DNA of 64,000 bases from Caprella mutica (Eukaryota > Arthropoda > Malacostraca > Amphipoda > Caprellidae), in assembly GCA_947561585.1 (NCBI GenBank), contig CANNZV010000120.1, positions 124,001 to 188,000 on the forward strand, in the 5' to 3' direction. Below are positions 12,017 through 23,673 of the stretch, in pieces (position 1 is the first letter of the stretch; every line of letters begins with the position of its first letter). A program made the translations under genes and the position numbers. The notes beneath the pieces were generated by a model. The model worked only from the letters and a program-made list of their open reading frames with translations, had not been told where the DNA came from and made no database searches.

Positions 12017-13270
12017 ATGAACTTCAAAATTGAAGATTATAAAAATAAATATGAACCTGCAGCACATTGGGAACTGAAGAAAGAATTTATGCTAAATCAC
12101 ATGGATCGGTTTGAGGAGACGCGTCTGGTTTCCCTGGCTACGTCATATGTCAATTACACCATCCTTGGCTGCACTTATCCTCCTGAAGTAATGAAACAAT
12201 TGAAGATATTAGGGGAAGGCTTAGGTGAGAAGTATCGTAGTGGTAACAAAAACAAACTGAAGCGCACTCTGGTTGGTGCTTCCGATGCAGCTAAATCAAA
12301 AGTTAGAAGAGTTAATATTTCTTATTCAAAAGAACAGTCATCTGTGCCTCAGTCCAATACTGCTGTGGCTTTAAAAAACAGCATTAAAAGTGTGAATCCC
12401 AGTGATAAATTAGTGTTATGTTTCAATGCTAGTGTCACTAAATCTGATTCATATATCCCTAAGAGTCGAGCAGTTCTCAATCAATCTGCTGCAAGATGTA
12501 AAATGGCATTGACAATTGTGACATTCCTTGATGGTTATCATGTGGTGAGGTTAGGTGATGTGATTGTTCACAAAGTTTGTGAGACTTCAAATTGTGCTAA
12601 TCTTAATAAGAAAGCTCTTGAAGAATCTGTATTTAGGTCTTATTTAACTGAGAAATGTAAATCCTCAGTCCTCTTCCTACTCAAAAGACAGAAACATGGC
12701 AACTCTGTAGACACTGAAGATTTGAAAAGTAACTGTGAATACATTGAAGCTGAGGGTTTTACAGAGATGAGTTTGTTCAAGGAGAATCTAGATGAGTCAA
12801 ACATAGGCACCAAAATCATGAAGAAAATGGGCTGGGGAAATATCACTGGCCAGGGTATTGGAAAAGACGAGACTGGTGATGCCGCCCCCATTGTTGTTAT
12901 TCACTGTGTTGGTCGCAGAGGCTTAGGATATAATGCAGATGAAACAAACAGAGATTTCAGGAGTAATATTGACAAGATCATACGAGAATATGCTAACAAC
13001 ATGAGAAGCTGTGAGAAAAAATGGGACTTGGTCTTTTCTCCCAATTTCACCAAGAGTCAACGAGCTGTTATTCACAACTTTTTGAAAAACTATCCTCAAT
13101 TGAAACATGTTAGTTATGGTACAGAGGAAAGAAGATATCTGGTAATTTCTTCCAAAATGTCTGTGTATGAAGAGATCCAGGATAAGTTGATAGGAGGCAA
13201 TGAGACAGAAGACTACAAGATATATGGACCTGGTGAATACGATCTCTCTATTTTTGGATTTGATTTATAA
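12017..13270 (+). CDS. NKRF: Gene A: NKRF-like protein (XTBD, G-patch, R3H)
   Basis: 417 residues in one exon. An XRN2-binding (XTBD) domain is at about 10-75 (W18, then an LGCTYP..VM signature at 50-59). A conserved block of unnamed fold is at 131-223, where NKRF has its nucleic-acid-binding region. A canonical G-patch is at 262-307 (MGWGNITGQGIGK, then GRRGLGY). An R3H-like domain at 337-380 has R349-x3-H353. A tail at 395-414 (ETEDYKIY..GEYDLSIF) is shared with genes B and C. In animals NKRF is nucleolar, recruits the exonuclease XRN2 through XTBD and activates the helicase DHX15 through its G-patch in pre-rRNA processing; assigning that role here is inference from architecture. The start is the ATG after a putative acceptor at 11947-11948. 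AATAAA is at 13396-13401. It is shorter than human NKRF (about 690 aa). Confidence 0.85.
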   Translation: MNFKIEDYKNKYEPAAHWELKKEFMLNHMDRFEETRLVSLATSYVNYTILGCTYPPEVMKQLKILGEGLGEKYRSGNKNKLKRTLVGASDAAKSKVRRVNISYSKEQSSVPQSNTAVALKNSIKSVNPSDKLVLCFNASVTKSDSYIPKSRAVLNQSAARCKMALTIVTFLDGYHVVRLGDVIVHKVCETSNCANLNKKALEESVFRSYLTEKCKSSVLFLLKRQKHGNSVDTEDLKSNCEYIEAEGFTEMSLFKENLDESNIGTKIMKKMGWGNITGQGIGKDETGDAAPIVVIHCVGRRGLGYNADETNRDFRSNIDKIIREYANNMRSCEKKWDLVFSPNFTKSQRAVIHNFLKNYPQLKHVSYGTEERRYLVISSKMSVYEEIQDKLIGGNETEDYKIYGPGEYDLSIFGFDL

Positions 13271-13395
13271 TCAAATCCAAAATCCTGTGCAGCAAAACTA
13301 GTTTCCATTCTCTATAAAAAGTGACACTTGCAAGGTAACAGATTGTGGACAATCTGACTATTTTAATTTCACTTAAATAATCTTGTTACTTTTTT

Positions 13396-13401
13396 AATAA
13401 A
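13396..13401 (+). promoter_or_regulatory. Polyadenylation signal of gene A
   Basis: AATAAA about 125 bases past the stop codon, in the T-rich context expected of a 3-prime UTR end. Confidence 0.6.
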
Positions 13402-13939
13402 GCTATTCAGTTTTCAACATCTTTATTTTCTTTTTTCCATCCTCTAGGGAAGTGGTGTAATAACTATCTGTTGCTAATTCATTAAATAACTCAACTTATC
13501 AATGCCAAAACTTCATGTTTTGTTCTTGAATTATTCAATTGTCAGCACAGTTGTTAACATCACTAATATAGCTTTACAAGCTGTAGAGGTACCTCAGTAA
13601 AATAGATATAGCTACACTGTCTATTCTTTTCAGCTGTCATCAATTTTTTCAATTAAATTTCTATCATAATTTCTTTTCAAAAACTTGATGGAATTCCTCC
13701 AGGTTAGCTATAGAGCTATAGGAGTTGATATGATATTTCCATATATATTCAAATATTTTCAGATTCTTTTCCTTTCTGATTTTGCATATGCCTTGGCAAT
13801 GATAGTGAGAAGTTGTTCCAATGAAGCTCCAATTGAAATTTTATGTATCAAATTTTTTGTTAAAACATCTTCAAAGAAGTTAGACATAAATATTTGCTTA
13901 TTTAATTTTTTTTAAATTTTCATATGGCTATATGATAGT

Positions 13940-14260
13940 AAAAGGATGCTTGTAGTTATAGAGGATAGCGCTAGGGTTATGCTCTTCAACTACGAGGTCT
14001 TAGATTTTGTGTTAGGTAGGCTCATAAATTTCATTTACTATCATCTCTTCATTTTCCTCTTCCATCTGTGAGTGCAGTCGCCAGTGCTTGTATCAATTTT
14101 CATCACATTCCTTGGTAAGTGACTGCACTGCATTCACCGAGTAGTTTTTCTATTCACTTTTCTGTCTGTCTGTTTCTTTGAGTCAATTTTTTTTTTCTTT
14201 TGACATCAGCAATAGGAAAATGTGGCTCCAAAGCCGACATTAAACCCCCAACTAAATTTT
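13940..14260 (+). repeat. SINE-like dispersed repeat, copy 1
   Basis: Member of a family with an ordered set of words: GGATAGCGCTAGGGTTATGC, TCTTCAACTACGAGGTCTTA, GATTTTGTGTTAGGTAGGCT, CATTTACTATCA, TCCGTGAGTGC, CATCACATTCCTTGGTAAGT, a TTTGACGTCAGC block and a CGAAGC.GACGTTAAACCCC end. Other copies: 18276-18610, 19900-20340, 20460-20965, 31620-31970, 34300-34620, 36555-36990 and 40270-40470 (inverted). No coding frame; constant word order and variable spacing suggest a SINE, but I see no secure tRNA-derived promoter boxes. Confidence 0.6.
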
Positions 14261-14367
14261 AATCAATTTAGTTATGATGTGGATCTCATTCCTGATTATA
14301 AATTTTTCTAGGCGGTTAAAATTTGTTAATTGGCATTAGCTCGTTTATAGTGGTAGGTCTTTTATTC

Positions 14368-17300
14368 ATGAAGCGGTCCAAAAATAACTTCAGTATGCAA
14401 AATTTTTCTGTTCTGCCTTACAAGAGGAGAAAAGGAGCTCATACCAACCTCTCAGAAGTTGCATATTTCAACAAAATGACTGTGGTGAGTAGTTCTTCAT
14501 TTAATTCTTTTAATACTTTAAATAATTTGCCCACTATTTTAGCAAATGTTTTTTGCCACTAACTGTAACATTTTATAATAATTTTATAGTTCTCTCACTT
14601 TTCAATGCCCCACAGAAATTATTCTAGCTTTATCTTGTTTTATTTTTGTTCATGACTTTACAATTGTTTGAGTATCTAATACAGTGGTTCTCAAATTGAA
14701 TGCAGCCTGTGCACGTTTACTCTACTTTATAGAAATACAGGCACACTATAGCTACTATACAGGCACACTATAGCTACTATACAGGCACACTATAGCTACT
14801 ATACAGGGCCAATATATCATACTTATGTTAATTATATCAAAAATCTAACCTATTTATTAGAAGAAGGATTAACATACTTTCACAGCCATAGTTCTCCAAT
14901 TTTTATGAGCTCTTCATCCAATGTGTGCATTTCTTACCAAACCATGACTAGTCGTAAGACATGTAGTTTATAACCATCAACATATTGGTGCAACAAAATG
15001 ATGAATCTTTGCAAGAATATAGTGCAGCACTTATTTTGTGTAGCTACATTTGCTTCTCGCATCTGAACAGATAATTCAGGAATTCAATGAAGCGTCCTTG
15101 CCCAATCTCTCTGGTGTCCTCAGTTTTAGGATCTCTGATCTACCTAATTATTTGCCTTAGTAAAGTAAAATTTTGGAAGTAGGTAAATTTTAGAAATGAA
15201 GTTGTGCTTCTGAAGTGAAGTCTCTTTCCTATTTCATGCAATATTTTCTTTGAATTAATCACCATTTCATTTAAGAAGTTTCTAATGAAATCATGGCTTC
15301 AATATTTTGTATCATAAAATTTACACTTTCAAATTAGTTTAGGTTAATTCATTCAAACTGCGTTTTCAAATATTATTTATGAAAGTGATTTCATGATAAT
15401 CACTTTTCCCTGGTGCACCAAAATGGAGATATTGTTCAGTTCAGTTATTTCAATTTTTTTTTTCAGCAAAGTAATTCAGTGGAATCCTATCAACTATTTC
15501 CTGCAGTGGAGAGTATACCTGCATATTCTTATCCTTATCAGGAAGAAACACAATGGTAAGTAATTCACCATCAATTAGTTAACATGTTTTCATCTTGTAT
15601 GTCAATATTGATAGTATTTTCTTTGACAGGTATGGTCCTATTACCCCAGTTGATGACTATTACAACTATAGCACTCCTCAAACTAGTCACTATTTAACTT
15701 CTAACCATCAGTCAGAGGATGACAAGAGGAAAGACAAATTGAAAGAGATAATAAGTGATATAATGAAAAGCACTAATTTAGACAGAAGACTCGTACTGTA
15801 CTTGAGTTACAATGATGGCAAAGGAGCACCCAGCTGTACATCTGTCATGGAAACATCTGCTATGAAATCTAATATGCAATATCATGTAGTCCCTTTCTCC
15901 AAGAATAGTCATGTTGTTGCTTTGAATGGTATGCACATTCACAAAGTCCCTATTTTGCCTTTAGATAGAAATCTCACCAAGGAGCAGTTGACTGAACGCT
16001 GCTCTAAGCATTTCCTGGAGAGGTTGTGCAAGTCTAATGTCCTCTTTGAGTGCAAAGTGGAAGAGAGTTCAGGTAATGTTGCCAATCCATCTTCCAGATA
16101 TGAATATGTTTATCAGAGCTCTTTCTATGATCAGCAACTTGATGAAGACTGTGGAGCAAATAATAATTCTGTTGTCCAGGGAATGATGTTGAATATGGGT
16201 TATAAAAGAGGTGAGGGCCTAGGAAGAACTGGATCCTCCTCTGTCAACTATTTGGATATCCCAATGAAAAATGGAACTAAAGGTCTGGGATACGATAACT
16301 CTGGAAAATTCAGACATAGAGTATCTAGAATTTTATCAACATTCTATTCTCAAATTGTTGGAGATTGTGAAGAGAAAAATTTAGTATTCTATGGTTTTGA
16401 TAAATTTCATAGACACATTATCAGAGAATCAGCAGATAAATTACACCATTTAAAAACCTGGCTTCACAGAGAGGGACCTAGTTTATCGGTTGTTATTTCC
16501 TTGCGAAAAAAGTTGTACAATGTCACCACTTACGGCCAGCTTCTCAAAAAACTCGATGAAGGCATCGAGACAGATTCTCACAAATTCTATGAACCTGGAA
16601 GCTATGATTTAAGCATCTTCAACAAGTAAGTAAACATATTGATATTTGTTAATTTTGTTTCATACCTTTCCATTCTACTCTCTCATTATTGCTTTCCTAT
16701 TCAGGTACTGGGAGCCATCAAGCATTCTTTACGAGAAGAGTCAAGAAGGAGACATGAATGGAATTGTTGCGGATATTGTGGGGGATGATATTCAAATAAG
16801 GAACTATGTAGACATGGCTCAAAAATTTCAATTAGGTAACAACTTGAGAGGAAATGAAGTTTCTGCTTATGAATATTCCAATGGACATTTTTCTAAATTG
16901 ACTGAATTGAATAATACTATTGATGCTAAAGCCATTTATATAAATAAAATGTCTAATTACAATCTACTAGATACAGAAATGACTCTAATAGATAATACCT
17001 CTAAACAGAAGTGCGAGTCAAGTCAAAATTTAGATACAAATATGAAGTTGTCTCCAATTCAATCTGGAGTAATAGAGCACCTAAGAAAGATCATGAGAAG
17101 TACCAACCTCGTAGAGAGATTAGTTCTCTTCTTTCACCCAAATAAATATTCTGGAGACATGAAATACAAATCTATTCTTAACTACTCCGCCAGCAGATTC
17201 AGAATGAAGTATGGTGTGAAGAGTTTTGTGAAGAGGAATCATGTAGTTACCTTGAATGGTATTTTCGTTTTTAAAGTTCCTGTTGCAGAGTCAGATTCGC

Positions 17301-17539
17301 GTCTCAACCCAGACCAAGTCACTGAGAGAATATCAATGGAGTTTATCAAAGATCTGTGTCAGAATAACATTCTTTGCATATGCAAAAATAGTCAATCTTT
17401 TGAATTCAGTGAAGATGAGATGAAAAAAGATAAGAAGGTTTGTTTTTCAAAATTAATTTCATGTGTGGAGCAGAATTTAGAAACAGAAGATTATAAAATT
17501 TATCTTCCAGGCTCTTACAACTTGGCAACTTTTCGCTGA
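14368..17539 (+). CDS. Gene B: two-module NKRF-like protein (four exons)
   Basis: Exons 14368-14484, 15467-15555, 15630-16625 and 16705-17539 join exactly in phase to 678 codons plus stop; introns are 982, 74 and 79 bp, all GT-AG. Module 1 has the conserved block (122-211), a G-patch (249-292, MGYKRGEGLG) and an R3H-like region (319-359) whose R-x3-H histidine is Arg, then the tail (382-400, GSYDLSIF). A linker leads to module 2: conserved block (539-629) and tail (661-678, GSYNLATF), with no G-patch or R3H. XTBD is absent. The donor after module 1 (AA|GTAAGT) creates an in-frame TAA, so retention of that intron ends the protein exactly after the first tail. The start ATG at 14368 is the first in the open exon. 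AATAAA is at 17647. A paralogue of gene A; function unknown, possibly an RNA-helicase cofactor through the first G-patch. Confidence 0.8.
14485..15466 (+). other. Gene B intron 1
   Basis: Donor GTGAGT at 14485 and acceptor with a T9 tract then CAG at 15464-15466. It contains CAGTGGTTCTCAAA at 14682 (a hAT-like end without a visible partner) and a 22-bp direct repeat in just over three copies (14737-14806, ACAGGCACACTATAGCTACT core). Confidence 0.6.
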
Positions 17540-18275
17540 CTGTATTTATTTAATGTAACTTTTTTTATCTCCGCTTTTCAGTTTTTGCCAAATCCAAACA
17601 GTTTTACTCTCCTAATCATCTCCAATTTTTCATTGATAAAATGATTAATAAAAAGTTGGAGTTAGCTACAAGGGTTTTTGCAATATAATTTTAGTTTAAT
17701 TGTAGCAAGCACAATAATTTTTTTTTTTCTAATTTAATGGTTCACAATCATTGAATTACTATTTTTTTATTTGATTCTAGTCTCGATTATGAATTGTTTT
17801 AATTCTTCAAACTTTTTTTTTTAAATAGCCAAACGAACACACATGTTTTTTCTTGGCTATTTTTTCTGTTCATTTTGAGAAACTTATTTGTCATCAAGAT
17901 CAGAATCAAATTTTTATGATTAGCTAAATCAATTTTTTTAAACCTTTTTCGAAATCTGCATATTCTTAAGAACTGCTTCTGCAGATGAGTTGTTAAGTGA
18001 TGCAGTTGCAATTTAATATTGTTAGTTACCTTCAGTTTAATACTCGCTGGTCAATGTGTTCTATCTTTAAAATATACCAATTTCTTATAAATTAAATTCT
18101 ACACAATGTTTCTGTTCATCTCTCACATTAGTTACTTCCATTCACTATTCATGTTCTTAATTTATTTTGAGATGGGAGATGAGAAAGAGAAGCTTTTCTA
18201 CTACCATGAGCTTCACATTTCAGATATACATCACAGAGTGGAAACTTATTGCCAAATAATTAAGAATTATGTTCT
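17540..18275. other. Gene B 3-prime end and gene-free DNA
   Basis: AATAAA at 17647-17652 about 110 bases after the stop is the likely poly(A) signal. The remainder is AT-rich with T tracts; short open frames here have no recognisable features. Confidence 0.5.
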
Positions 18276-18610
18276 TGCTGTCTGTGGTGAATGAAAAGAA
18301 GGGGGATGCCCCGAACTGTTGTAATTTGGATCATGAATTTTTATTTTTCCCTTGTTTACTATTTTTTAACGTTACTTGCCATTTTAAAGGATAGTGCTAA
18401 AGTTAAGGTCTTCAAAGTAGACCTTGGTACATCATTTATCTTTTTCTGTGTAATAACTAATACTAATACATACATTCGTAACGTTTAGTTTTGTTTGTTG
18501 CCTTTGTTCCTCTAGTGTAGTGATGCTTAGACTCTCCTCTCCATCACGGGTAGAGGTGCAGTCGTGAGTGTCACTATCACGGCTTTACGAGCTGTGGGGG
18601 TACTCCAGTA
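18276..18610 (+). repeat. SINE-like dispersed repeat, copy 2 (diverged)
   Basis: Shares TGTCTGTGGTGAATG, CCCCGAACTGTTGTAATTTGG and GGATAGTGCTAAAGTTA with the 20460-20965 copy, then decays. The end near 18585 (GAGCTGTGGGGGTACTCCAGTAAA) also resembles 13576-13603. Confidence 0.5.
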
Positions 18611-18649
18611 AACTACAAACATACGACAAAACCTATCCAACTTTTTGGA

Positions 18650-18790
18650 GTACTAAATGTCAAGCATATTTTAAATGGTAGGTCCCTTCTATACTAGCGA
18701 ATAATCACTGCCCACTTTACGCTTCTTGAAGTTCAATCTATACTAGGCGGTGAAAATGACGTGGTTTCACCGCCTAGGATAGAATGGGCC
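18650..18790. mobile_element. Palindromic MITE-like segment
   Basis: Contains TAGGCGGTGAAA, a 9-base loop and TTTCACCGCCTA, a perfect 12-bp stem, with further imperfect pairing outward (GGTAGGTCCCTTCTATACTA against GGATAGAATGGGCCTA). No coding content. Confidence 0.5.
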
Positions 18791-19899
18791 TAACAGTTTT
18801 AAAAGTTGCGACTAATTTGAATGAAAATGAAGAATTAAATATAATTTTCATTATAGAGTTGGTCCTAATAGTTCTCAGTTGTAGATAATGAGAATATTTT
18901 GTTAGAACCAGCCATTTGATTCTGCTCTTCTATTTACACTAACCAATATTTTAGGTAATTATTCTCTGAGTTCATGCACAGTTACTAGGTGATAAAAACC
19001 CCTCTCTATTTCTTATGCTATGGTGTAATAATGCAATTTGTATGTTTCCGTAATCTAACTCCCCTCATTGCTCTCATTTTACAAGACTAGTGTTGTCCCA
19101 TGTCATTGAAATGAACGTAATTGCGAGTAAACATTCTCGATGCTAATGTTCCAATTTACAGTGTGGTGTGGGCAGAAAAAAGACTCCTATATGTCTCTCT
19201 TAAATATTCTAATCTTTAGATGTGGTGGTGATTTTAAGGGGTGTTGTTGAATAGTATGTCTTAGTTACCAGAAAAAAAGAAATATTGCGTGAAAATGTTT
19301 ATTATTTTGAATAGTTACTTGTCCGAATAGAAATTTGGGTGACGGAAGAAGGTGGAAATGAGTTATCATAAGTTTATGTATATGTTCAGCACAATTTATC
19401 GAATTGCGCAATCTTGAGAGTGCTCTATGCATTTTCAACCCTGGAACGCCCATAGTGCCTAAAAGGGCCAGTAGCTAAGGTTTGAAATACTGACGCATAA
19501 TTTAAAAACTAATGACTTCAGTTGCTGAAACTCCATCACTTTCTTTGTCTATGACGTATTTTTTTTATCTGGTGCCTCTGGAGCCCTGTGCAGTACAACT
19601 GCTGATGTGTCAAACTAGTAACATCACTTATAGGAATATTATCTATTTTGGCTTGAATCAAAATGTGAAGCATCAGCGCATGTATTTCACACGAGCTCAA
19701 ATTTCTGCATGATAATAAAATGTTATAAAACTAATTAGGTGTCATTATTTTCACATAAATACGTCTTAGACTATTAAAGCACGGATTTACAGCAACTCTT
19801 GTCAATTTAAATTGCGTAATTCAGGAAATTACGGGGAACACATATACTACGTAACTATTAGATATGTGTTGTTACTTGTTTATGAATAATAGCCCAGGG
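18791..19899. other. Gene-free stretch
   Basis: No protein similarity, RNA gene or clear repeat recognised. Short open frames at 19265-19712 show no domain and no splice context. Confidence 0.5.
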
Positions 19900-20340
19900 G
19901 CTCTCATCTTGAAGCTGTATGTGGTGAAATGAAGAGAGTGGGGTGGCGTCCCTTGGGCCCCATACTGTTCAAATTTGATTATCTTTTTCATTTTTACCAT
20001 GTTAACTTTTGTTTTGTTTCTTTAACGCTACTTGCAGTTTTACTGGATAGCGCTATGTTTATGCTCTTCAACTAAGAGGTCTTAGATTTTGTGTTAGGTA
20101 GACTCGTAAGTCTACCATTTACTTCACCACTTCATTTTCCTCTTCCATGCGTGAGTTCTTCTGTCCCTTTTCATCACATTCTGCATCTCTGAGCTTTATC
20201 ACCGACGTTAGTAGGGGACTTTGTTCATTGATTCTTGGAGTCACTCTGACTGCTTCTTCCAGTCTCTACTTGATTTCCTTTTGACGTCAGTGATGTGGCC
20301 TTTGCTTTCGAAGCAGACGTTAAACACCTACTATATTTAA
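19900..20340 (+). repeat. SINE-like dispersed repeat, copy 3
   Basis: Runs from GGGGCTCTCATCTTGAAGCT through TGGCGTCCCTTGG, GGATAGCGCTATG, GTCTTAGATTTTGTGTTAGG and ends GAAGCAGACGTTAAAC. It is followed within 130 bp by a second, fuller copy in the same orientation. Confidence 0.65.
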
Positions 20341-20459
20341 TTATGAATAGTAATGTAGCTCTAGGTTTTTCTAATGACCGATATGAGATTTTTCTCGACT
20401 AATAAGCATTTAATTATAAAAGAAAAGTTATCTTACAAGTTCCCCTATCTTCATATTTA

Positions 20460-20965
20460 ATGGGAGCCCCCTGGGGCTCTGTCCTGAGGCTGTCTGTGGT
20501 GAATGGAAGAGAAGGGTGGTGGCGTCCCTTGGCCCCCGAACTGTTGTAATTTGGATTATGGATTGTCTTTTTTCATTTTTACCATGTTTATCATTTTTTT
20601 TAACGCTACTTGCAGTTTTAGAGGATAGCGCTAGGGTTATGCTCTTCAACTACGAGGTATTAGATTTTGTGTTAGGTAGGCTCGTAGGCTTCATTTACTA
20701 TCACCTCTTCATTTTCCTCTTCCATTCGTGAGTGCTGCCACCGGTGCTTGTGTCCCTTTTCGTCACATTCCTTGGTAAGTGACTCTATTCACGGAGTAGC
20801 TTTTCTGCATCCATGACCATTGTCACCGACGGTGGTAAGTGACTTTGTTCATGGAGCCACTTTCCTCTCTGACTGCTTCTTCCACTCCCTTGTATTTAAT
20901 TTCCTTTTGACGTCAGCGATATGGCCTTTGTTTCCGAAGCAGACTCTTAAACCCCTACTAAATTA
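20460..20965 (+). repeat. SINE-like dispersed repeat, copy 4 (fullest)
   Basis: About 505 bp, from GGGAGCCCCCTGGGGCTCTG to GAAGCAGACTCTTAAACCCC. It contains all words seen in the other copies and is the best reference copy. An internal near-duplicate segment (GGTAAGTGACT..TTCA..GAG at 20774 and 20833) suggests a dimeric right half. Confidence 0.7.
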
Positions 20966-21409
20966 ATTATTTAAAGGGAACTGATTGTGTTATTACTTCT
21001 TGCTGTGCTATTCTAAAAAGGTTAATTAATGGTTTATAAGTCCAGTATTTCAAATGACGCCTTGTGTTGATCATTGAAGAAGAAGCACCAAAATAAGTTA
21101 TTAAAGTATTTTTATTAGTAGCTAATGCATGTCTATTGCTAGGTGAGAGAATTGATATTAATTACCAACTCCTACTCAAGTGAGAGGCGCTTATTTGCTA
21201 TCAGAATAACATGGTGAATATATCTTTATCATCTCTTAATTACGTTACCTCATTTCTAACTCCAGTTTCTATATCGAATTTTTAATTTAAAAGTTGGAGA
21301 AGTGGGTTCTGAACTTTAGTAATTTGGATCATCAATTTGTAATTTTTGTAGCTCGGGGCCACTCTTTTTCTTGCTGCTTCTTCGAATCCCTTGTATTCAA
21401 TTAATGACC

Positions 21410-22345
21410 TTAACCTGAGAAACTCCTGAGTTATGAAGTTTTGGTTTCTTCATAACTCAGAGGCACCTCATATCTCGGGTGCACTAGATAGTTTTCTATG
21501 ATTAAAATCTAAAGAAAACGATGGTTATTGAGGGATAACAGTGACGCAATTCTTGACGTATATCGTTTTCTATAATTTAAACGGATCTTTCCCATTTTCC
21601 GACCCCCACCCAATTTAATTTAGCCTAAATCAATTTTTTCTTATGTACTTTTGTCCATAGAATCCGAAAATCATAACCGTTTTTTGTAGAAACTAATACT
21701 TGAGATATGAGGGTTTAAAGTTATTTATTTCCTATGTAGCTATTACTGGAGGATTGAGAAATTTGAAAAAAACTCGTGTTTTCATTGAAATTACTCAAAC
21801 ATTATAGATTTTTTACATGAAACTGTAATGTAGTTTGTTGTATCCGTTAATTTATTGTACTAATTTATTGTATTGATTAATGACCTGGCATGGGGGCTCG
21901 GTGGGCGGCACGCCCCCCTAACTAAATACAGATATTGAATATTTCCAGTTTCCGTGATATTTTCCATTAATTACTTCATTACTGATATAGCTACGTGCAG
22001 TACCTCATACCCCCATGCCAGGTCATTAATCAATCATGAAGTGAGCAGTACAATAAAACTAGCGGATACAACAAACTACAATACAGCTATCTTTCATCAA
22101 AATCTCAATCATTCAGTAATACATAGATAATAAATAACTTCAAACCCTCATATCTTAGTTTCTACAAAAACGGCTATGATTTTCGGATTCTATTGAAAAA
22201 ATTACACAAGATAAAAATAATTTAAATTAAATCTGGTGGGGGTCGTCAAATGGGAAGGATCCATTTTAACATAGAAAATACTTCATAACTCAGGTGCATT
22301 TCATAATTCAGGTCCTTCTTTTCTCGAGTGCTTCACAATTCAGGA
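21410..22345. mobile_element. TIR / fold-back element with ATAACTCAG-type ends
   Basis: Left end AACCTGAGAAACTCCTGAGT; right end, inverted, shows CAGTAAAACTCCTGAATTGT. Inner inverted pairs include GACCCCCACC..AATTTAA (21600) with its inverse at 22220, and TGACCTGGCATGGGGG with its inverse at 22010. Both ends hold words such as TTCATAACTCAG and GGTGCA that are the unit of the 18-bp array at 51949-52122, which links the two loci. Non-autonomous. Confidence 0.65.
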
Positions 22346-22890
22346 GTTTTACTGTATATATTATATATGTTCCGAAGCAGACGTGTAACTACCTACATTC
22401 GCATCGAAAGAATAATCTCTAAGAGTCCAGTTTACAAATATATGCCTATGGCAGAACTAGCTTTAGAAAATGAGAGAAATGAGGTGATACATTTTAAAAC
22501 ACGACTGGCTGATTTTCCATGTAGAAGAAAATTAAAAAGTCATCCTTGGTTAATTACTACGTCCGTTATTCTTTCAGTAATTTGATACAGGCACGCTTCG
22601 CTCTTCTAACTCGTGCTATTATAAAATTATAAATCAATAATTACACATTTGATTTACTATGAGTTAGATCAAATGAGAATTACATTAATCTCACGGTCTC
22701 ACCTCAATATTGTTTGGTGAATAATTAATTTGATGTGTATAGGTATCATGGCCACCCATTTAGATTAATGTTCAATAATAATTGCGTATCATATGTTATT
22801 TTTCCCGTATCCGAAAATGTTGTACCGTCCGATAAATAGAAACTTGCCCTACTGCTGAAAATATTTTTCAGCGCATACCATCACTGTTCG
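22346..22890. other. Gene-free stretch
   Basis: An 85-codon open frame (22328-22585) overlaps the TIR element end and has no recognisable domain. Nothing else is supported. Confidence 0.45.
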
Positions 22891-22894
22891 TTCA

Positions 22895-23575
22895 ACGTAC
22901 GGCTGGTTTTTACGATAAATCGGAACGATTTATTGAACACAGATCGTAACAATTTATCGGATGATTGAGACCGTGTTTATATGCAACGATTTTTACTCCA
23001 ATATCTTTATTTTTACTATTAGTCATGGAAGAAACATCATGGTGGTCTGCATTTGGAATGTGTTTAGCATTATATATTGAGTTAGATTGTAACGATTTCT
23101 TGGAATCCTGTTTACATGTCCAAATTTGTCGTTACGATTCGTGTAAATTTGTGCCTGCTAGCACCAATCACACAATTCAATTCCAACTCCAATAAATCAC
23201 TACGATCTCCTGTTTAAACGTAATGATAAATTGTAACAGCGTCTTCATTACGATTAATGCTCTAATTTATCGTAGCGTGTAAACGGGGATTCAAACAGGA
23301 GATCATAATGATTTGTTGGAATTGGATTGTGTGATTGATGCCAACAGGTTCCATTACACAAATCTTAACGACAAATTTGAACATGTAAACAGGGTTCCAA
23401 GAAATTGTTATAATCTAGTTCAATATATTACGCAAAAATGTAGACTACCATATAATGTTTCTTCCATGACGGCTAGTAAAGACTAAATGCCTGAATCATC
23501 CAATAAATTGTTACGATATCTGTCTTAAATATATCGCTACAATTTATCGTAGTGTTTAAACCTGCCTTTTTAACA
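22895..23575. mobile_element. Fold-back element centred near 23250
   Basis: Left arm words (CCGTGTTTATATGCAACGAT, GATTTCTTGGAATCCTGTTT, CACAATTCAATTCCAACTCC, ATCTCCTGTTTAAACG) recur inverted between 23290 and 23570. The open frame at 22965-23195 lies within one arm and is not a gene. Copia inserted about 100 bp downstream of it. Confidence 0.65.
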
Positions 23576-23673
23576 CAATCGTAAAAGTCAAAGTATCAAA
23601 CTTATACATATAGAGAGTGAGAGTAGATTTATAGTTGAATTTCAATACTTTTAATTCATTCGCTACTTTAAAC

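Noticed and set aside
15595..16629. Frame 15595-16629 as an independent gene starting at ATG 15595
   Set aside because: The first 34 bases lie in a 74-bp intron with good GT-AG sites; upstream exons join in phase and the 3-prime end is a splice donor, so it is exon 3 of gene B.
22965..23195. 76-codon frame as a small protein gene
   Set aside because: Located in one arm of a fold-back element whose inverse copy lies 100 bp away.
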